From assembly GCA_047967505.1 (NCBI GenBank), contig CM106541.1: 64,000 nucleotides of DNA. One strand, written 5' to 3'. Position 1 is the first letter of the stretch. Every line of letters begins with the position of its first letter. The position numbers and the translations under genes were made by a program. The stretch comes from Dipteris shenzhenensis. Lineage: Eukaryota > Polypodiophyta > Polypodiopsida > Gleicheniales. A model generated the notes under the pieces. That model was not told the origin of the DNA and searched no databases. It saw only the letters and a list, made by a program, of their open reading frames with translations. This document shows, piece by piece, positions 12,641 to 23,399 of this stretch.

Positions 12641-13100
12641 TCCTCATTTATTCCCTATTCCAACTCCTAATATGAAGGGTCTTGAATGGTAGATGGAAAT
12701 TTTTGATAGGAAAGAGTATCAGAATAATAAATTTCAAAGGTTGACTCATAATCATTCCGAAGAAAATGTGTGCTTTATTGTGGCTAATTTTGCACAAAGC
12801 CATTTGGACCAAATGTATAGAAGAAAAAATGGGCAAAGGGGTTGGTACATGCAAAATATGCCCAGGTCATAAACATGATGTTTTTTACTTCATGTTGAGA
12901 ATTTGGAAAACTATTCAGGTCATTCCTATAATTTGGAAGGCCATTTTCTTTGGTGATGCATTCAAGCTAAAGTAAGAGCATAGGAGTTAGGCCAGACCTC
13001 ATACAATTTGGCACATTCAGATGGCTAGATTTAATTTTTAACTTAATAATGTTCTTGTTAACACTAAAGGAAATTTTATGCCATTGATTACTGGGAAAAT
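12640..13100 (+). pseudogene. LINE ORF2 C-terminal (zf-RVT-like) remnant
   Basis: The plus-strand frame at 12766-12975 reads LLWLILHKAIWTKC, then a Cys pair (CKICPGHKHD), then FYFMLRIWKTI. In a different frame, HTIWHIQMARFNF follows near 13003-13040. The order 'LWxxLHKAIWT...CxxC...H-x-LxRC...W...LWHIW-ARN' is that of the zinc-binding region after the RT of plant non-LTR retrotransposons. The second half of the Cys/His set is eroded. The assignment rests on motif order only. Confidence 0.4.
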
Positions 13101-13166
13101 CAAAGCCTTGAAAGGAGGACTTGGAATTTAGCTCAACCCATGCTTAGCTTCAAAAAAAGATTTTAC

Positions 13167-13904
13167 TTAGCAAACAGCTCTATGGACAACTATCACCGCT
13201 AGCTCATTCTTTAGTGCCAAATGAGCATGGGCATCATCTTTATTGCTCCTCTTGCTAGCATACCACTCTGTTGGCCTAAGACCTAGGACACCTTGCACCT
13301 GTATCTTGAATACCTTCCCTTCTCCTCCCTTGCCCATCGACTCATGCACGGTCAATGCTTGCAATGGAAAGTGTACAATGTGGGAGCACATGTCGGCAAA
13401 TGCAATACAAAGTTCTATTTGTGCTCTCCCTTCAACTTGGCCTGTGTCAGCATTTGCTTCTGGACCACTAGCCATCTTAGTCATATGGACTAGGGCACTG
13501 GCTGTTGTCTTTCTGATGGCCCCTTTCTCCTTCTGGTTTTTTCCAAATTTAGATATCTACGATGCCTTCCTTTCAGTCATCTGGAGTATAAGCTTCACCT
13601 CTCCATTGTCGAGCAAGGCTACATTGCTCACCTTCTCGTATAATATCCATTGTCCTACTGGATCTCTAAATACTTGAGGGATAAATTGTTCTAGTATCTG
13701 CCTCACCTCTGACCGTGTCATTCGATCGCGACTGGGCTAGCTCGTGTAAAGAAGATCAAGTATTTGGGATATCATTTGATCACGAAGAAATTTAGAGCTT
13801 GCATAGGCTCAGATTTCTTCGTCACTCATTCCTATCAAGTGCTCAATCGTTGTATTACGGGCAAGCATCTGAATCTCAGTCTTTAACTGCTCTTGCGTTG
13901 CCAT
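13167..13904 (-). pseudogene. Unknown protein, frame with three in-frame stops
   Basis: An ATG on the minus strand at 13904 and the open stretch ending at 13167 share one frame of 246 codons. Only three stops interrupt it: TGA after '...GMSDEEI', TAG before 'PSRDRMTRSEVR', and TAG before 'ISKFGKNQ'. Each is one C-to-T change from CGA or CAG. The last 106 codons are open. The N-terminal part is charged and helical in style. I recognise no domain. No frameshift is needed, so the gene was lost recently or the stops are bypassed; the former is more likely. Confidence 0.4.
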
Positions 13905-16250
13905 CAGAGATGGATGTGTAGATAGTGTAGTGATCTAGTGCATGCAACAATTGTTTTGTAAGCGCTCAAACTTTAAAATAAAGAGCATTCAGAATAAACT
14001 TGCAAAATAAAGAACATTCAAAATACACAATGCAGGTGTAAACTAAATTTCACTCAAAAGCAACATGTAACATCATGAACGTTTCTTGCAGCATAATCTA
14101 CTACTATATCAATCACTACGAGCGAATTCTGTAAAGTCACTATCGAGTGTCAATTTATCAACTAGTGGATGTAAGAACATAAAACATATAATAGCATCAC
14201 ATAACCAAGATGATCTAGATCACTTTGCCAATCACACATCTGATTGGGAAGAGTTTTATTGGGAGGAACCGGCCGGCCGGTTAAAGCGGGCCATCATTTG
14301 AATAAAACTCGGTTCTACTGACACCTATGTACATAAATAGATATGATATATAAAAGATCAAAGCATGGGGAAAACGGCTAACAAATGCGAGACATCACCT
14401 GGCTTCGATCTTTAGCATTATTATACACATTAGTCGAGGCAAGGAGAGTACGATCGGTCGAAACGGATCATCTCTTGGCTTGACTAAGACATAAACAAAC
14501 ATCTCTCCCTCTCTCTCTTTTACTCTTCCTCTCTCTATTTTTCTCTCTTCCTTTACTCTCCCTCTCTTTCCTCTCTCTCGTTTACTCTCCCTCCCTCTCT
14601 TTCCTCTCTCTCTTTTACTCTGCCTCCCTCTCTTTCCTCTCTCTCTCTTTCAGTCCCTCTCTTTCAATACCTCTCTTTCCCTCTCTCAAACAGCCTACTC
14701 ACAGTCAACTAGGCGAGGTGAGTCCACTGGCTGAGGCGGGTCATCACTTGGCTCGACTGATTGACTCTAAAACATCTAGGAGCTCACCGAAAGCTGAAGG
14801 TGGGCGTTGCGGCGGGAAAGCGACAAGTTTGCAGGGTGGTAGTGGTCGGGGCGGGGCCCTTTTATAGATTTTGTCATAGGCACCACCAGTACCCTTCCTA
14901 TACCGCACGGTATCTCAATGTACAGGATTTCATATCCTTCCCAATCGGACGATCCAGGTTATCACACGTGTCGATTGGACACGTACTGCACGGTACAGGA
15001 AGGTTATCAATGGTGTCTCGACTGATGCCCTAATAATTACCGCGAGTATAGACCACCAATCGTGCAGGCCAATTGATATCGCTTGGTATGGCTAGACACC
15101 ACGCGGTGTTTTTCGTAACGGTACCGTGCGGTAAGAGCTTGTACTACGCGGTGGTCTTTCGATCATCAGCTGGTGTAAAGAATCACATTTTTTTGCATTT
15201 AGGGCGTTAGGACGCGATCTTTAGTTGAAAAGTACGTATTTTTATGTAAAACGTACTTTTTAAATCCCTGAATTAATACTGAGTAAAACTTGAAATTAGG
15301 CCCTTTCAATAGGGTAAGATAGACAGGTAACGCCCAATAGACCTAATGTATAGTCATTGTATTTTTGTTTGTCAACAAAAATACCATGGGCATCCAAATT
15401 CAACAAAGGTGCATGCTCCTCAAACAATGGCAAGAGTATCTTTGACTGAACTTGAGGTAGACCATAGAATTCCCTATCAAAGGCACTTATATACAAAGAG
15501 GGGGCTAAGGATGAGAGTATCTACATGGAGAGGTGAGTGGCCCTTTTTTATAGGCAAAGGTCTCCTCAATAAATTGTACCTCCCACATGCACAATGTGAG
15601 GGAGGTACCATCCTTTTCCACAAATGAGCCAAGCTTCCTTAATTACATGGGACAAACTTGGCTTGCATTTTCCACAAGAATCAAGCCTTGGTATCTTTGG
15701 CTACCAAACCCTTTGGAAGCTTTGCTACTAAATTAATACCATGGTACAAAGATTCTCTTACCAACTCATGACCAATCATGCATTAAAATATTCCTAGATG
15801 TAGGGTTGGCATAAGATTCCTTGCTATCTCAAACTCTCTCACACATTTTATATTTCCATGCCTTTGATCTTGTGCCTTGCACATGGAGACTCCCTTACAC
15901 ATCATTTATTGTTTTATTCTAGATGGACCACACTTGCATAAACAACACCAAATGCACACATATCCTTCCTTCTACCTTTGGCTAATTTACATTATCATTC
16001 TCATGAAATAACCCAATACACAATACATCATATGGAATTTCATTCCTATGTCAATGTCTTATATCATTCGAATCATAAGGTGACTAAATATACAAAATTT
16101 TAATAGATTTCCTATTGAAATTATTAGTAAGTAATAAATCATTGAACATTCCCCCCTCCCCCCCCCTTGCAATAGAAGGTGGCTTTAAAACTTAACCTTC
16201 TAGGTGGAGACAACATTTTTATGCAACACATATTATTGTTAGCCAAAATT
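13905..16250. other. Intergenic, with CT-rich tract and CGGTA words
   Basis: 14503-14690 is a CT-rich, imperfect ctctctttt tract. 14880-15160 is richer in GC and repeats the words 'ccgcacggta', 'gcacggtac' and 'ggtaccgtgcggta' in both orientations. A C run lies at 16149-16167. No gene is recognised. Short frames at 15296-15627 on both strands have no family signal. Confidence 0.5.
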
Positions 16251-16254
16251 TACC

Positions 16255-16325
16255 TTCAAAAGAAATAAGGGTAGTCCTTGAAATATGAGGGCTAGCTTCC
16301 GCATCTAGGAAAGGAAATGAGAACG
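16255..16325 (+). repeat. Diverged copy of the chlorophyllase promoter segment
   Basis: The phrase order 'aaaagaa...gtccttgaaat...gagggct...gcttcc.catcta.aaa.ga.atgag...catggctc' at 16255-16340 parallels 16551-16645 just upstream of and across the chlorophyllase start. The TATA-like word of the second copy is not preserved in this one. It looks like an old tandem duplication of the 5' end, offset by about 300 bases. Confidence 0.45.
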
Positions 16326-16604
16326 ACTTTACATGGCTCTCACGTGCACAAATGTTGTTACACCACACAACAACATTTACATCAGGGTCTTGCGGAGTCA
16401 AGACGCCATGAGCAAGAGTTTCGATTAAATGAGCTGTTTTAGACAAGCCATCATACTATTTTTGCTTACAATAGGCTACTTTGGCATGGCAATGTGAAAT
16501 CGACTTCCCGAGTCATGCGTGGGAGTGTGCATTTAGTAGTCAAATTGACCTGCAAAAGAAGAGTCCTTCAAATTCAAGGGCTGACCTGGTCGTGGCTTCT
16601 CCAT

Positions 16605-16614
16605 CTATAAAAAG
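16605..16614 (+). promoter_or_regulatory. TATA box candidate for chlorophyllase
   Basis: 'ctataaaaag' lies 24-33 bases upstream of the ATG at 16638. At the usual TATA-to-start distance, transcription would begin almost at the ATG, so the leader would be very short. Either the true TATA box is elsewhere or the mRNA is nearly leaderless. Confidence 0.45.
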
Positions 16615-16637
16615 AGACGAGATATATTTTCTTGTGC

Positions 16638-17707
16638 ATGGCTCCCTCGCTCTATGACAACGGCCCACTCCAAGTGAGCCTTATCCCTGTGGATGCTGGA
16701 AAGGAAAATAGACCTCCCCGCCCTCTGCTCGTAGCAGTTCCCGAGGCGGGAGAGTACCCCGTTATCGTTTTTCACCATGGATTTATGATGCTCAATAGTT
16801 TCTACACCCAGCTTCTGCTACATGTAGCTTCTCATGGATACATCGTCGTTGCGCCCCAGGTAACGGCTTTGTCCTTGCCATGATCCTGTCTGGCCTTCTT
16901 GAGCTGCGCAAAGATGGGTTTAAGGCTCCATTCTTTCCTCCTTTGTGGTCGCAGATGTCACATAGCTTTAGCACAACTGATGCAACGCTCGAGATTGAAC
17001 ATGCCGCTGCTGTCATCAACTGGCTTCCTCGCAATCTGGTTGCGAATTTTCCTGCGGAGCTCTCCGCAACAAAGCCAGATTTACAAAAACTCGTCATCTG
17101 CGGTCACAGCCGCGGTGGGAAGGTCGCATTTGGTGTAGCTCTTGGAAAGGCGGAAATTTCTTTAAAGCTCTCAGCTTTGGTAGCTTTAGATCCGGTAGAC
17201 GGCACGAGCTCGGAACACACCAATCCTCGGATCATTAGTTCGTCCCCAGACTCTTTCGACCTAGGCTTCCCGGCTCTTATTTTTGGCACCGGATTGGGCA
17301 GTGAGAAACTTTTCCCTTTGATACCTCTAATACCTGAGGCCGCCCCTGAAAAGTACGGCCACAAGCAGTTCTACAAATGCTGCTCCTCTCCGACTTACCA
17401 TGTTGTTGCCACAGATTATGGGCACCTTGACTTCATCGACGACACCAATGAACCTCCAATTGTAGATTTCTTCATTGACCTTATTTTCAAACATGGGACG
17501 AGACGCGAACTCCGTGGCTATGCTGCAGCAATCTTGATTGCCTTTCTAAAATCTGTACTTTCTAACGACGATTCTGCATTGAAGGACACTTTGGAACATC
17601 CACCTATCAAAGTATGGAAGGAGAATAAGGGAGGACACAAAAAGAGGACGCGAGAGGAGCCCAGAAAAAGCAATGCTCCTCCCAAGAAAAAGAAGGCGAT
17701 TCGCTAA
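16638..17707 (+). CDS. CLH: Chlorophyllase, two exons
   Basis: Chlorophyllase hydrolyses chlorophyll to chlorophyllide and phytol. Exon 1 is 16638-16859 (74 codons) and exon 2 is 16955-17707. The spliced protein is 324 residues, the usual family length. Exon 1 carries GEYPVIVFHHGF and YTQLLLHVASHGYIVVAPQ, ending at a phase-0 donor. Exon 2 continues with EIEHAAAVINWL, the lipase motif GHSRGGK (nucleophile Ser126), DPVDG (acid, around 153-156) and YGHLDFIDD (His231), so the Ser-Asp-His triad is complete. The ATG at 16638 was chosen because the frame upstream offers only a TTG. I see no clear transit peptide. The C-terminus (302-321) is a Lys/Arg-rich extension (KKRTREEPRK, then PPKKKK) that I do not remember from known family members. 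No neighbour is linked to it. Confidence 0.92.
16860..16954 (+). other. Intron of the chlorophyllase gene
   Basis: 95 bases, GT donor (gtaacg) after CAG and AG acceptor after a pyrimidine-rich tail 'cctcctttgtggtcgcag'. Splicing joins APQ to MSHSF in phase 0 and restores the family alignment. Without splicing, exon 1 would stop at a TGA at 16881-16883. An intron just after the APQ motif is the placement I expect for this family. Confidence 0.85.
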
Positions 17708-18930
17708 AGCACATATTCAAAGTATGCTAACACTATAGAATGCAGATTTTTGGTCTTGGTAAGCATTCTCTTCTAGGACGTAGTAATATGAGATGGAATG
17801 GTTATATTCAATCTTTATGATTGAAGCGTATTTGAGGCTGAGAGTGTTATAGATGGAGACTTGGATTCTTCTTTTTTTTGAATTCCCTTACGTAATTCCA
17901 ATACTAAGGTTGCTTTACTTAAAAGGTTTTGTCAAGCTTATTTGAATCATAAAAGGCCATATTAGGAAAATGGAAAAATCTCACCAATTTGGGACTCTCC
18001 AAATTGGTGAGCATCAAAGAAATGTTCTTTTTACATACATTTTGTTCAATTGTGTTCAATTAAAATTCTCAATGTTGCACTTGTATCTTACCAACATCTT
18101 GTAGGTTTTCTTCTCGCGTATAAACTGTTTCTAGCTTAATTGAGCATTTAAGGAATGTACGTGCTTTCAAATGAGCTATGGGGGATTTCATTTGCATGCT
18201 ACTTTCTTTTGCAAGTCCTCATATAACTAATTTTCGTGATGTAAATATTTTATATGCAAAGTACAAGACTTCCAAAAACTTATTACCATGACAATTGCAT
18301 ACTATGCAAGAAGGAAAAATCTTGATTATACACATAAACATGATAAATTAAAGAAAAATAATTCTTATACACAACTTTCCAAAACTTATAACCATGGCAA
18401 TTGCATACTATGAGAGAAAGAAAAGGAAGATCATATTAAATAAAAGTGTACAATGTCATTATGTAACAGATATGTACTATATCAACTGAAAGATTTAACA
18501 TCTTAAATGACATACAACTATTCATCAGGTCTCTCAGGTATTCGCTCTGCAGATTCCAGAACAACACTTCAAGTACTACTTCCTCAAATAGCTTTGCCAG
18601 CTCAGATTCTTCATTACTAAAGACAACAGGCTGGGGCTCTCCAGATGCCAACTATATTGTTGCATTGTTAGTACTATATTTTGTCCAACTTCCTGATGAG
18701 CATCAACACATTATTTAGACGAGAACAATGTAAAGCTATTTTACCCTGCTCTATTATAAAGAAGTATCCAATGGACATCGTTTCAAAGGCATGTATCATT
18801 TTGTTTCCTAGTACATGCTTTAGATTGGCATTCACCCTATTAATTAAATCAATGAAAGAAAACATTATAATATAGTCGAAAATGTGTCAAAATAAATCTC
18901 AGTATGTATAAAACCTGATGAGCAAAGTTA
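17708..18930. other. 3' flank of chlorophyllase and AT-rich spacer
   Basis: There is no clear gene. A perfect hairpin lies at 17980-18011 (entered separately). On the minus strand, 18651-18455 is open after a possible AG acceptor (content ASGEPQPVVFSNEESELAKL), and 18865-18674 is open as well. These could be two exons of an unknown gene or chance. The words 'aaaacttattaccatg' and 'aattgcatactatg' repeat at 18275-18305 and 18380-18412. Confidence 0.35.
17980..18011. other. Perfect 13-bp hairpin
   Basis: CTCACCAATTTGG at 17980-17992 and CCAAATTGGTGAG at 17999-18011 are exact reverse complements around a 6-base loop (GACTCT). It lies 273 bases after the chlorophyllase stop, perhaps in its 3' UTR. 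Confidence 0.8.
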
Positions 18931-18936
18931 TATAGA

Positions 18937-19155
18937 ACTTACCATATCATGTTTTCCCATGAATGGGTATGACCCATTAGAGATTTTGCAAATGCTACTT
19001 GGGTAGAGGAATGGAAAATAATGGATCGGGTATCGTGGCTACATTTAGCTTGCATTAATCGACACAAATCCACAATTTCTTATTCTTCTTCGGCACAATG
19101 ACAATTGGGGAAATCCACTCCGGGTTCTTGATTGGTGCAATGAATCCCGCAGATC
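18937..19155 (-). pseudogene. Ty3/gypsy reverse transcriptase remnant
   Basis: On the minus strand from 19155, the sequence reads PIKNPEWISPIVIVPKKNKK, then LWICVD and a stop, then CKLNVATIPD. This is the start of the gypsy RT domain (SPIVIVPKK-G-LR-CVDYR-LN). Later similarity is lost to stops and shifts. It is a fragment only. Confidence 0.7.
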
Positions 19156-19159
19156 ACCA

Positions 19160-20210
19160 CTACAAATTAATTACCACAAACATAAATCATGAAACCTAAT
19201 CACCTCTACTGTCTCATTACCATGCGCTCTATTGATGAGCATGTAGGCCCGATGATTGGTAATTAACTGCACTCTACTGATCATGCATGCAAGTCCAGTA
19301 GTGGTAACTAGCCCAATGGTGGTAACTGGCAGGTGGATGATTGCGGTGGCTGAAAATTACCTACCATCCTGGTGGAATCTTAGCTACTACCACAGACATG
19401 GTTAGTAATCTTAGATACCACCACGGGCAGAAGCTGGCAGTAATTATTACCATAGACATAAATCATGAATCCTAAGAAACGGTCGAGAGGGATAGTGTAG
19501 AGTATGTCACTTGCCATTGTCCAGGTCATGGATAGATCAAATGTGCATGCCTACTATACAGCTATCTACGATGAGAAAGTAGATGCTGTAGATTAATTTG
19601 CCATTTAAGCAAAAATTGCAAAAGACAACGAGCTTGAATTAAAGAAGGCCATTGATTGCAAAGAAAGGGAGCCTAAAGGGAGGAGCCAACCCCCTTTAAG
19701 AAAGGAGCATGAAGGGTAGAGCCTATAACTAGGGAGGTCAAAGCAAGGAAAGAGGAAGCGACATGACGGAGGGGTGGGGCCCTTGAAGGAAAGAACCTTC
19801 CCCGTTCAAGAAAGGAGAAAGGACAGCCTCGTCCTTCTTGCACGCTCCACCATGCCACCTCGCAATCGTCTAGGACCTTGCAATCCGGTTCCCTTGTTTG
19901 CTTCGTCCACCATGTCGTCTCGCAATTTGTGGACCAGTTGAACTTTGGAGACCTCGGACCTCTCATTGGACGTCCGCACGAACTTTGGAAATGAGAACCT
20001 TGCACAGGGACCATGCCCTTTCAAATCACCATTGCCATCACTATTTTTCCTTGAGCTCTACAACCTCTACTGTCATGCCTTGCACCCTCTACTAGCATGC
20101 TGTGAGCCATGAGCAGTTGTGATTGTGATCGTGCCCTCTCTACAACAAACCACAGGTCCCAATCCGTCGTGTGGCCCATGCCATGAATTGCTGCACAAAC
20201 CTGAGAACTA
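19160..20210. other. Intergenic; short direct repeat and CT array downstream
   Basis: The words 'acataaatcatgaa.cctaa' occur at 19178-19200 and 19456-19475, bracketing about 280 bases with several 'taccacca' and 'ggtggtaact' words. This could be the footprint of an insertion. 19640-20060 is GC-richer and has no recognised gene. Confidence 0.35.
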
Positions 20211-20213
<3 letters not shown>

Positions 20214-20256
<43 letters not shown>

Positions 20257-20276
20257 CCTCTCTCCCTCTCTTTCTC
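20214..20276. repeat. (CT)n microsatellite
   Basis: Pure CT to about 20252, then an impure ccctctctccctctctttct tail. The frames running through it are artefacts. Confidence 0.97.
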
Positions 20277-20472
20277 AATGGCTTTCAAATTTGAAATTAG
20301 AATTTATTTTTGTACTTCGCTTCAAATTTCAAATGTTTGCAATCAAGAAGTTAAAAAAAGCAACATGCTCAAAGAAATGTGGAACCAGCCTCCGAAGGGA
20401 GGAACTAGACCCCTTCAAGAAAGGAGAAAGGAGGGCCAAGCCTACAATCAAGGAGATAAAAAAGGAGACCTT

Positions 20473-20675
20473 CTCAAAGCAATGTGGAACAAACCCTATG
20501 AAGGAAAGGAGTCTTTGAGATGTAATCTATTGAGTTATTAATGTTTTCCAAAGTTCACTTGGAAAAAGAAGACCTGCTCAAAGCAATGTGGAACCACTCC
20601 CTAAAGGAAAGGAGTCTTTGAGATGTAATCTATTAAATTATTAATGTTTTCCAAAGTTTACTCGGGCAATGAATC
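20473..20675 (+). repeat. Tandem duplication, about 104 bp
   Basis: The phrase 'ctcaaagcaatgtggaac' begins at 20473 and again at 20577. Both copies continue through 'ggaaaggagtctttgagatg', 'attattaatgttttccaaag' and a final 'ttcact' or 'tttact' word. A third, more diverged partial copy starts at 20367. No coding function is evident. Confidence 0.8.
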
Positions 20676-20955
20676 TATTTTAGGATAACAATTTGTAGCA
20701 ATGCAACTTGTTCTAGTATAGCACTGGTTGGTTGCAACACTGTTGTAGCTCGGAGGTTGGTTGCACAGTAAGATATTAACTTCCACCAACACGATGGTTT
20801 GCTTCTATTATTACTAGGATATTAACTGCCACACCAGCACAGTGGTTTGCTTCTATTATTATTATTACAAGATGAATGGCATACAATTCGTTTGTTTAGG
20901 ATTTGTGGATTAGTTATTGGATTTCATATTTCTCAATGTATGTGCAGTTGTTTAT

Positions 20956-20956
20956 A

Positions 20957-20992
<36 letters not shown>

Positions 20993-21025
20993 TGTATGTA
21001 TGTATGTATGTATATGTATATATAT
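20956..21025. repeat. (TATG)n microsatellite
   Basis: About twelve tatg units flanked by tatata. It lies between two members of the dispersed repeat families. Confidence 0.97.
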
Positions 21026-21260
21026 ATGCAATATTAAAATATTTCCAAAGTGATTGAAGTGATGTTTTCTCAGCTATGTGACTAGATAATGTCCTTTGAT
21101 AGGCCAAGGACCATAATGTGAGATCAAGATATCGATTAAACTGAGTTGAAGATTTGAAATAAAGTGGTTGGATAATGCTAATGAGAGAGGAAGAGATGTC
21201 ACTATGATGATGGTAGCACTTAGTACGATGGGAGAATGCTCTGAGTCTAGATAGTTTCAA

Positions 21261-21990
21261 GACAGGTCAAGGACCATAATGTCAAACCGAACAGCTACAT
21301 ACATCTATATGTCTATATATATCCAATATTATAGACGAAGTGATAGAATTGATGTTGTACAAAGCTCCAAAGTGATTGAAGTGATCCAATAGTATAAATA
21401 TTTCCAAAGTGATCAAAATGATGTTGTAGAAAGATCACTAAAATTTTCATCCTCTTCAATACTTACCAATCAAGGAACAACGAAGGAACATAGATGAAAA
21501 TCTACGATAGCAACGACATTTCTTTAGCCTATTGTCTTGCAAAAGATGAATCCATTTTGGAATGGGTCCCTTGGCAACCTGAGATTGTCATACATGAGAT
21601 TAATCAATTGGAGGAGGTACTTAGTGTTCCACAACATCGACCATCAATATTGTCATTTGGCAGATGGATCGATTGCAAGAGGAACTATGGGAAGGCCATC
21701 AACATTATAAGGACCCACAGTTTGCGAAGTACATTTTTGAAGGCTCCCACTATGCTCTTTGTTGTGCCACTATCCTAAAATCCTTACATGAATATAAAGC
21801 TCTTCAGAGATGGCACACTTGATCTCTTGGAGCTTCGGCTACTCTATTTTTTTATGTCATACAATTCATTTGTTTAGGGTTTAGGATTTGTTTACAATTC
21901 ATTCGTTTAGCAATTCACAGAGATGCTTGTGACATCACCCCATGTATTTGTGATTCTTTTTGTAACTTCCATGTATGGAAGTCACTGCTC
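21261..21990. repeat. Dispersed repeat, copy 2 (partner at 1-1430)
   Basis: See the partner at 1-1430 for the alignment. This copy lacks the partner's bases 345-785, so the words before and after that block are contiguous here at 21604. An internal frame (21494-21778, 94 codons) spans the joint and contains DESILEWVPWQPEIVIHE, which could be remnant coding sequence of the element. Confidence 0.75.
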
Positions 21991-23040
21991 TCACATTATC
22001 TTTGCATATCTTTGCTAGAGTTCCAACATGCTGACATGAAAGACTACCCACCTTAACCGAATGATGGGAGGTGGACATGTCAATTCATATGAAAGAAGAA
22101 TGAGAAGGCTGGGATCAATGAACTCTCTCCCTATTTAAGTGCAATGCAGACACAACTAAGAGCCCATTCTAAAATTTGGTCTACAGAGTTTCATGTTCTA
22201 TCTGAGAACATTGTTGGATGACCTCCGCCCAGAACCAAACACAAAGAAGAGGGAGGATAATAGCTACAAGGAGGACATGCTTTGCAAGGGCTGTATGACT
22301 TGGAGTTGGCAAAGACAGTGAATATTAATTTGCTAGCTATCGTTTTTCCTACTCCTTTAAGGTACTTGTCATGCTCATGATGTAGGTATCTTTTGGCAAG
22401 ACATGATGGCGGCACAAAGTTGTATAGAGCACCAAGACTAGGATGAATAGGGCCCTAAGTGAAATGAGGAGTTACTATGGGCATACAAGTCGGCAGAGGC
22501 AAGCAAGCAGTTGGTGGTCCAAGTGTGTAATGAGGTCTGCAAGAGTGCATCAGACTAGCCTAAAGACCTATCGGATGCTTGCTACTACAAAGAGGTCGAT
22601 GAGATAGTCAGGAGTTTGGAATTTCCATGAGCCACAAAATATCAATTCTTGGATTTGTGGACTTCTCAGACTGCCATCATCCATGATCTATGGTGCTTAT
22701 AATACTTGATTTTGTGTCAAGTTACCCGCTTTCATGTCAATACTTAAGTGTCCTGGAAAGACAGTTGGTTTATTTAGTGTTGATAATATGTGAGCATAAT
22801 ATTTTGTGAGCATATATGAATTATCTCAGGTCTGCCCGAGTAAACTATTAACCAATCTTATTTTAGTCGACCAAAGTACACTCAGATCTTGATTTAAGAC
22901 ACAACTACTTAATACACGTGGTGGATGAAGTGCTAAAATAGGACTACTCTAATGTCTTAAGTAGCCCGGTGGTTAAAATTTGACAGTTAAAGATAACTAG
23001 TCTAAAGGGGACTGTTTTAGTATAGCACTTTACAACAATG
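21990..23040. other. Intergenic, nothing recognised
   Basis: No family-like frame. Plus-strand translation near 22470-22620 is coding-like in short runs but broken by stops. Confidence 0.4.
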
Positions 23041-23399
23041 AATTTTAGGAGAGCACAACGGTAGTATAGGATAAGTGGTTTCCCTAGCACGGTGGTTGAT
23101 TACAAACTAGAATATTAAGTGCCACCAACGTAGTGGTTTGCTTCTATTATTACAAGATGAATGGTATACAATTCATTCATTTAGGATTTGTGGATTAGTT
23201 ATGGGATATAATAAAACCATCGCAGTGGTTGTTTGGGATATACTAAAAGCAAGAGTGGGATTTAATGTTTGGGATATACAAAAACAAGTGCGGTGGTTAG
23301 TTTGGGATTTACTAAAAGAAGCATAGTCTCAAATACATTTTATTATTTTCGAGGATAGACGGAATATTGTTTCCTTGTAATGAGACTACATTTTCTTAG

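Noticed and set aside
16632-16637. TTG start two codons before the chlorophyllase ATG
   Set aside because: Plant nuclear genes rarely use TTG; the ATG at 16638 fits.
20171-20541. Two overlapping plus-strand frames of more than 100 codons
   Set aside because: They start in the CT array and then run through the non-coding tandem repeat at 20473.
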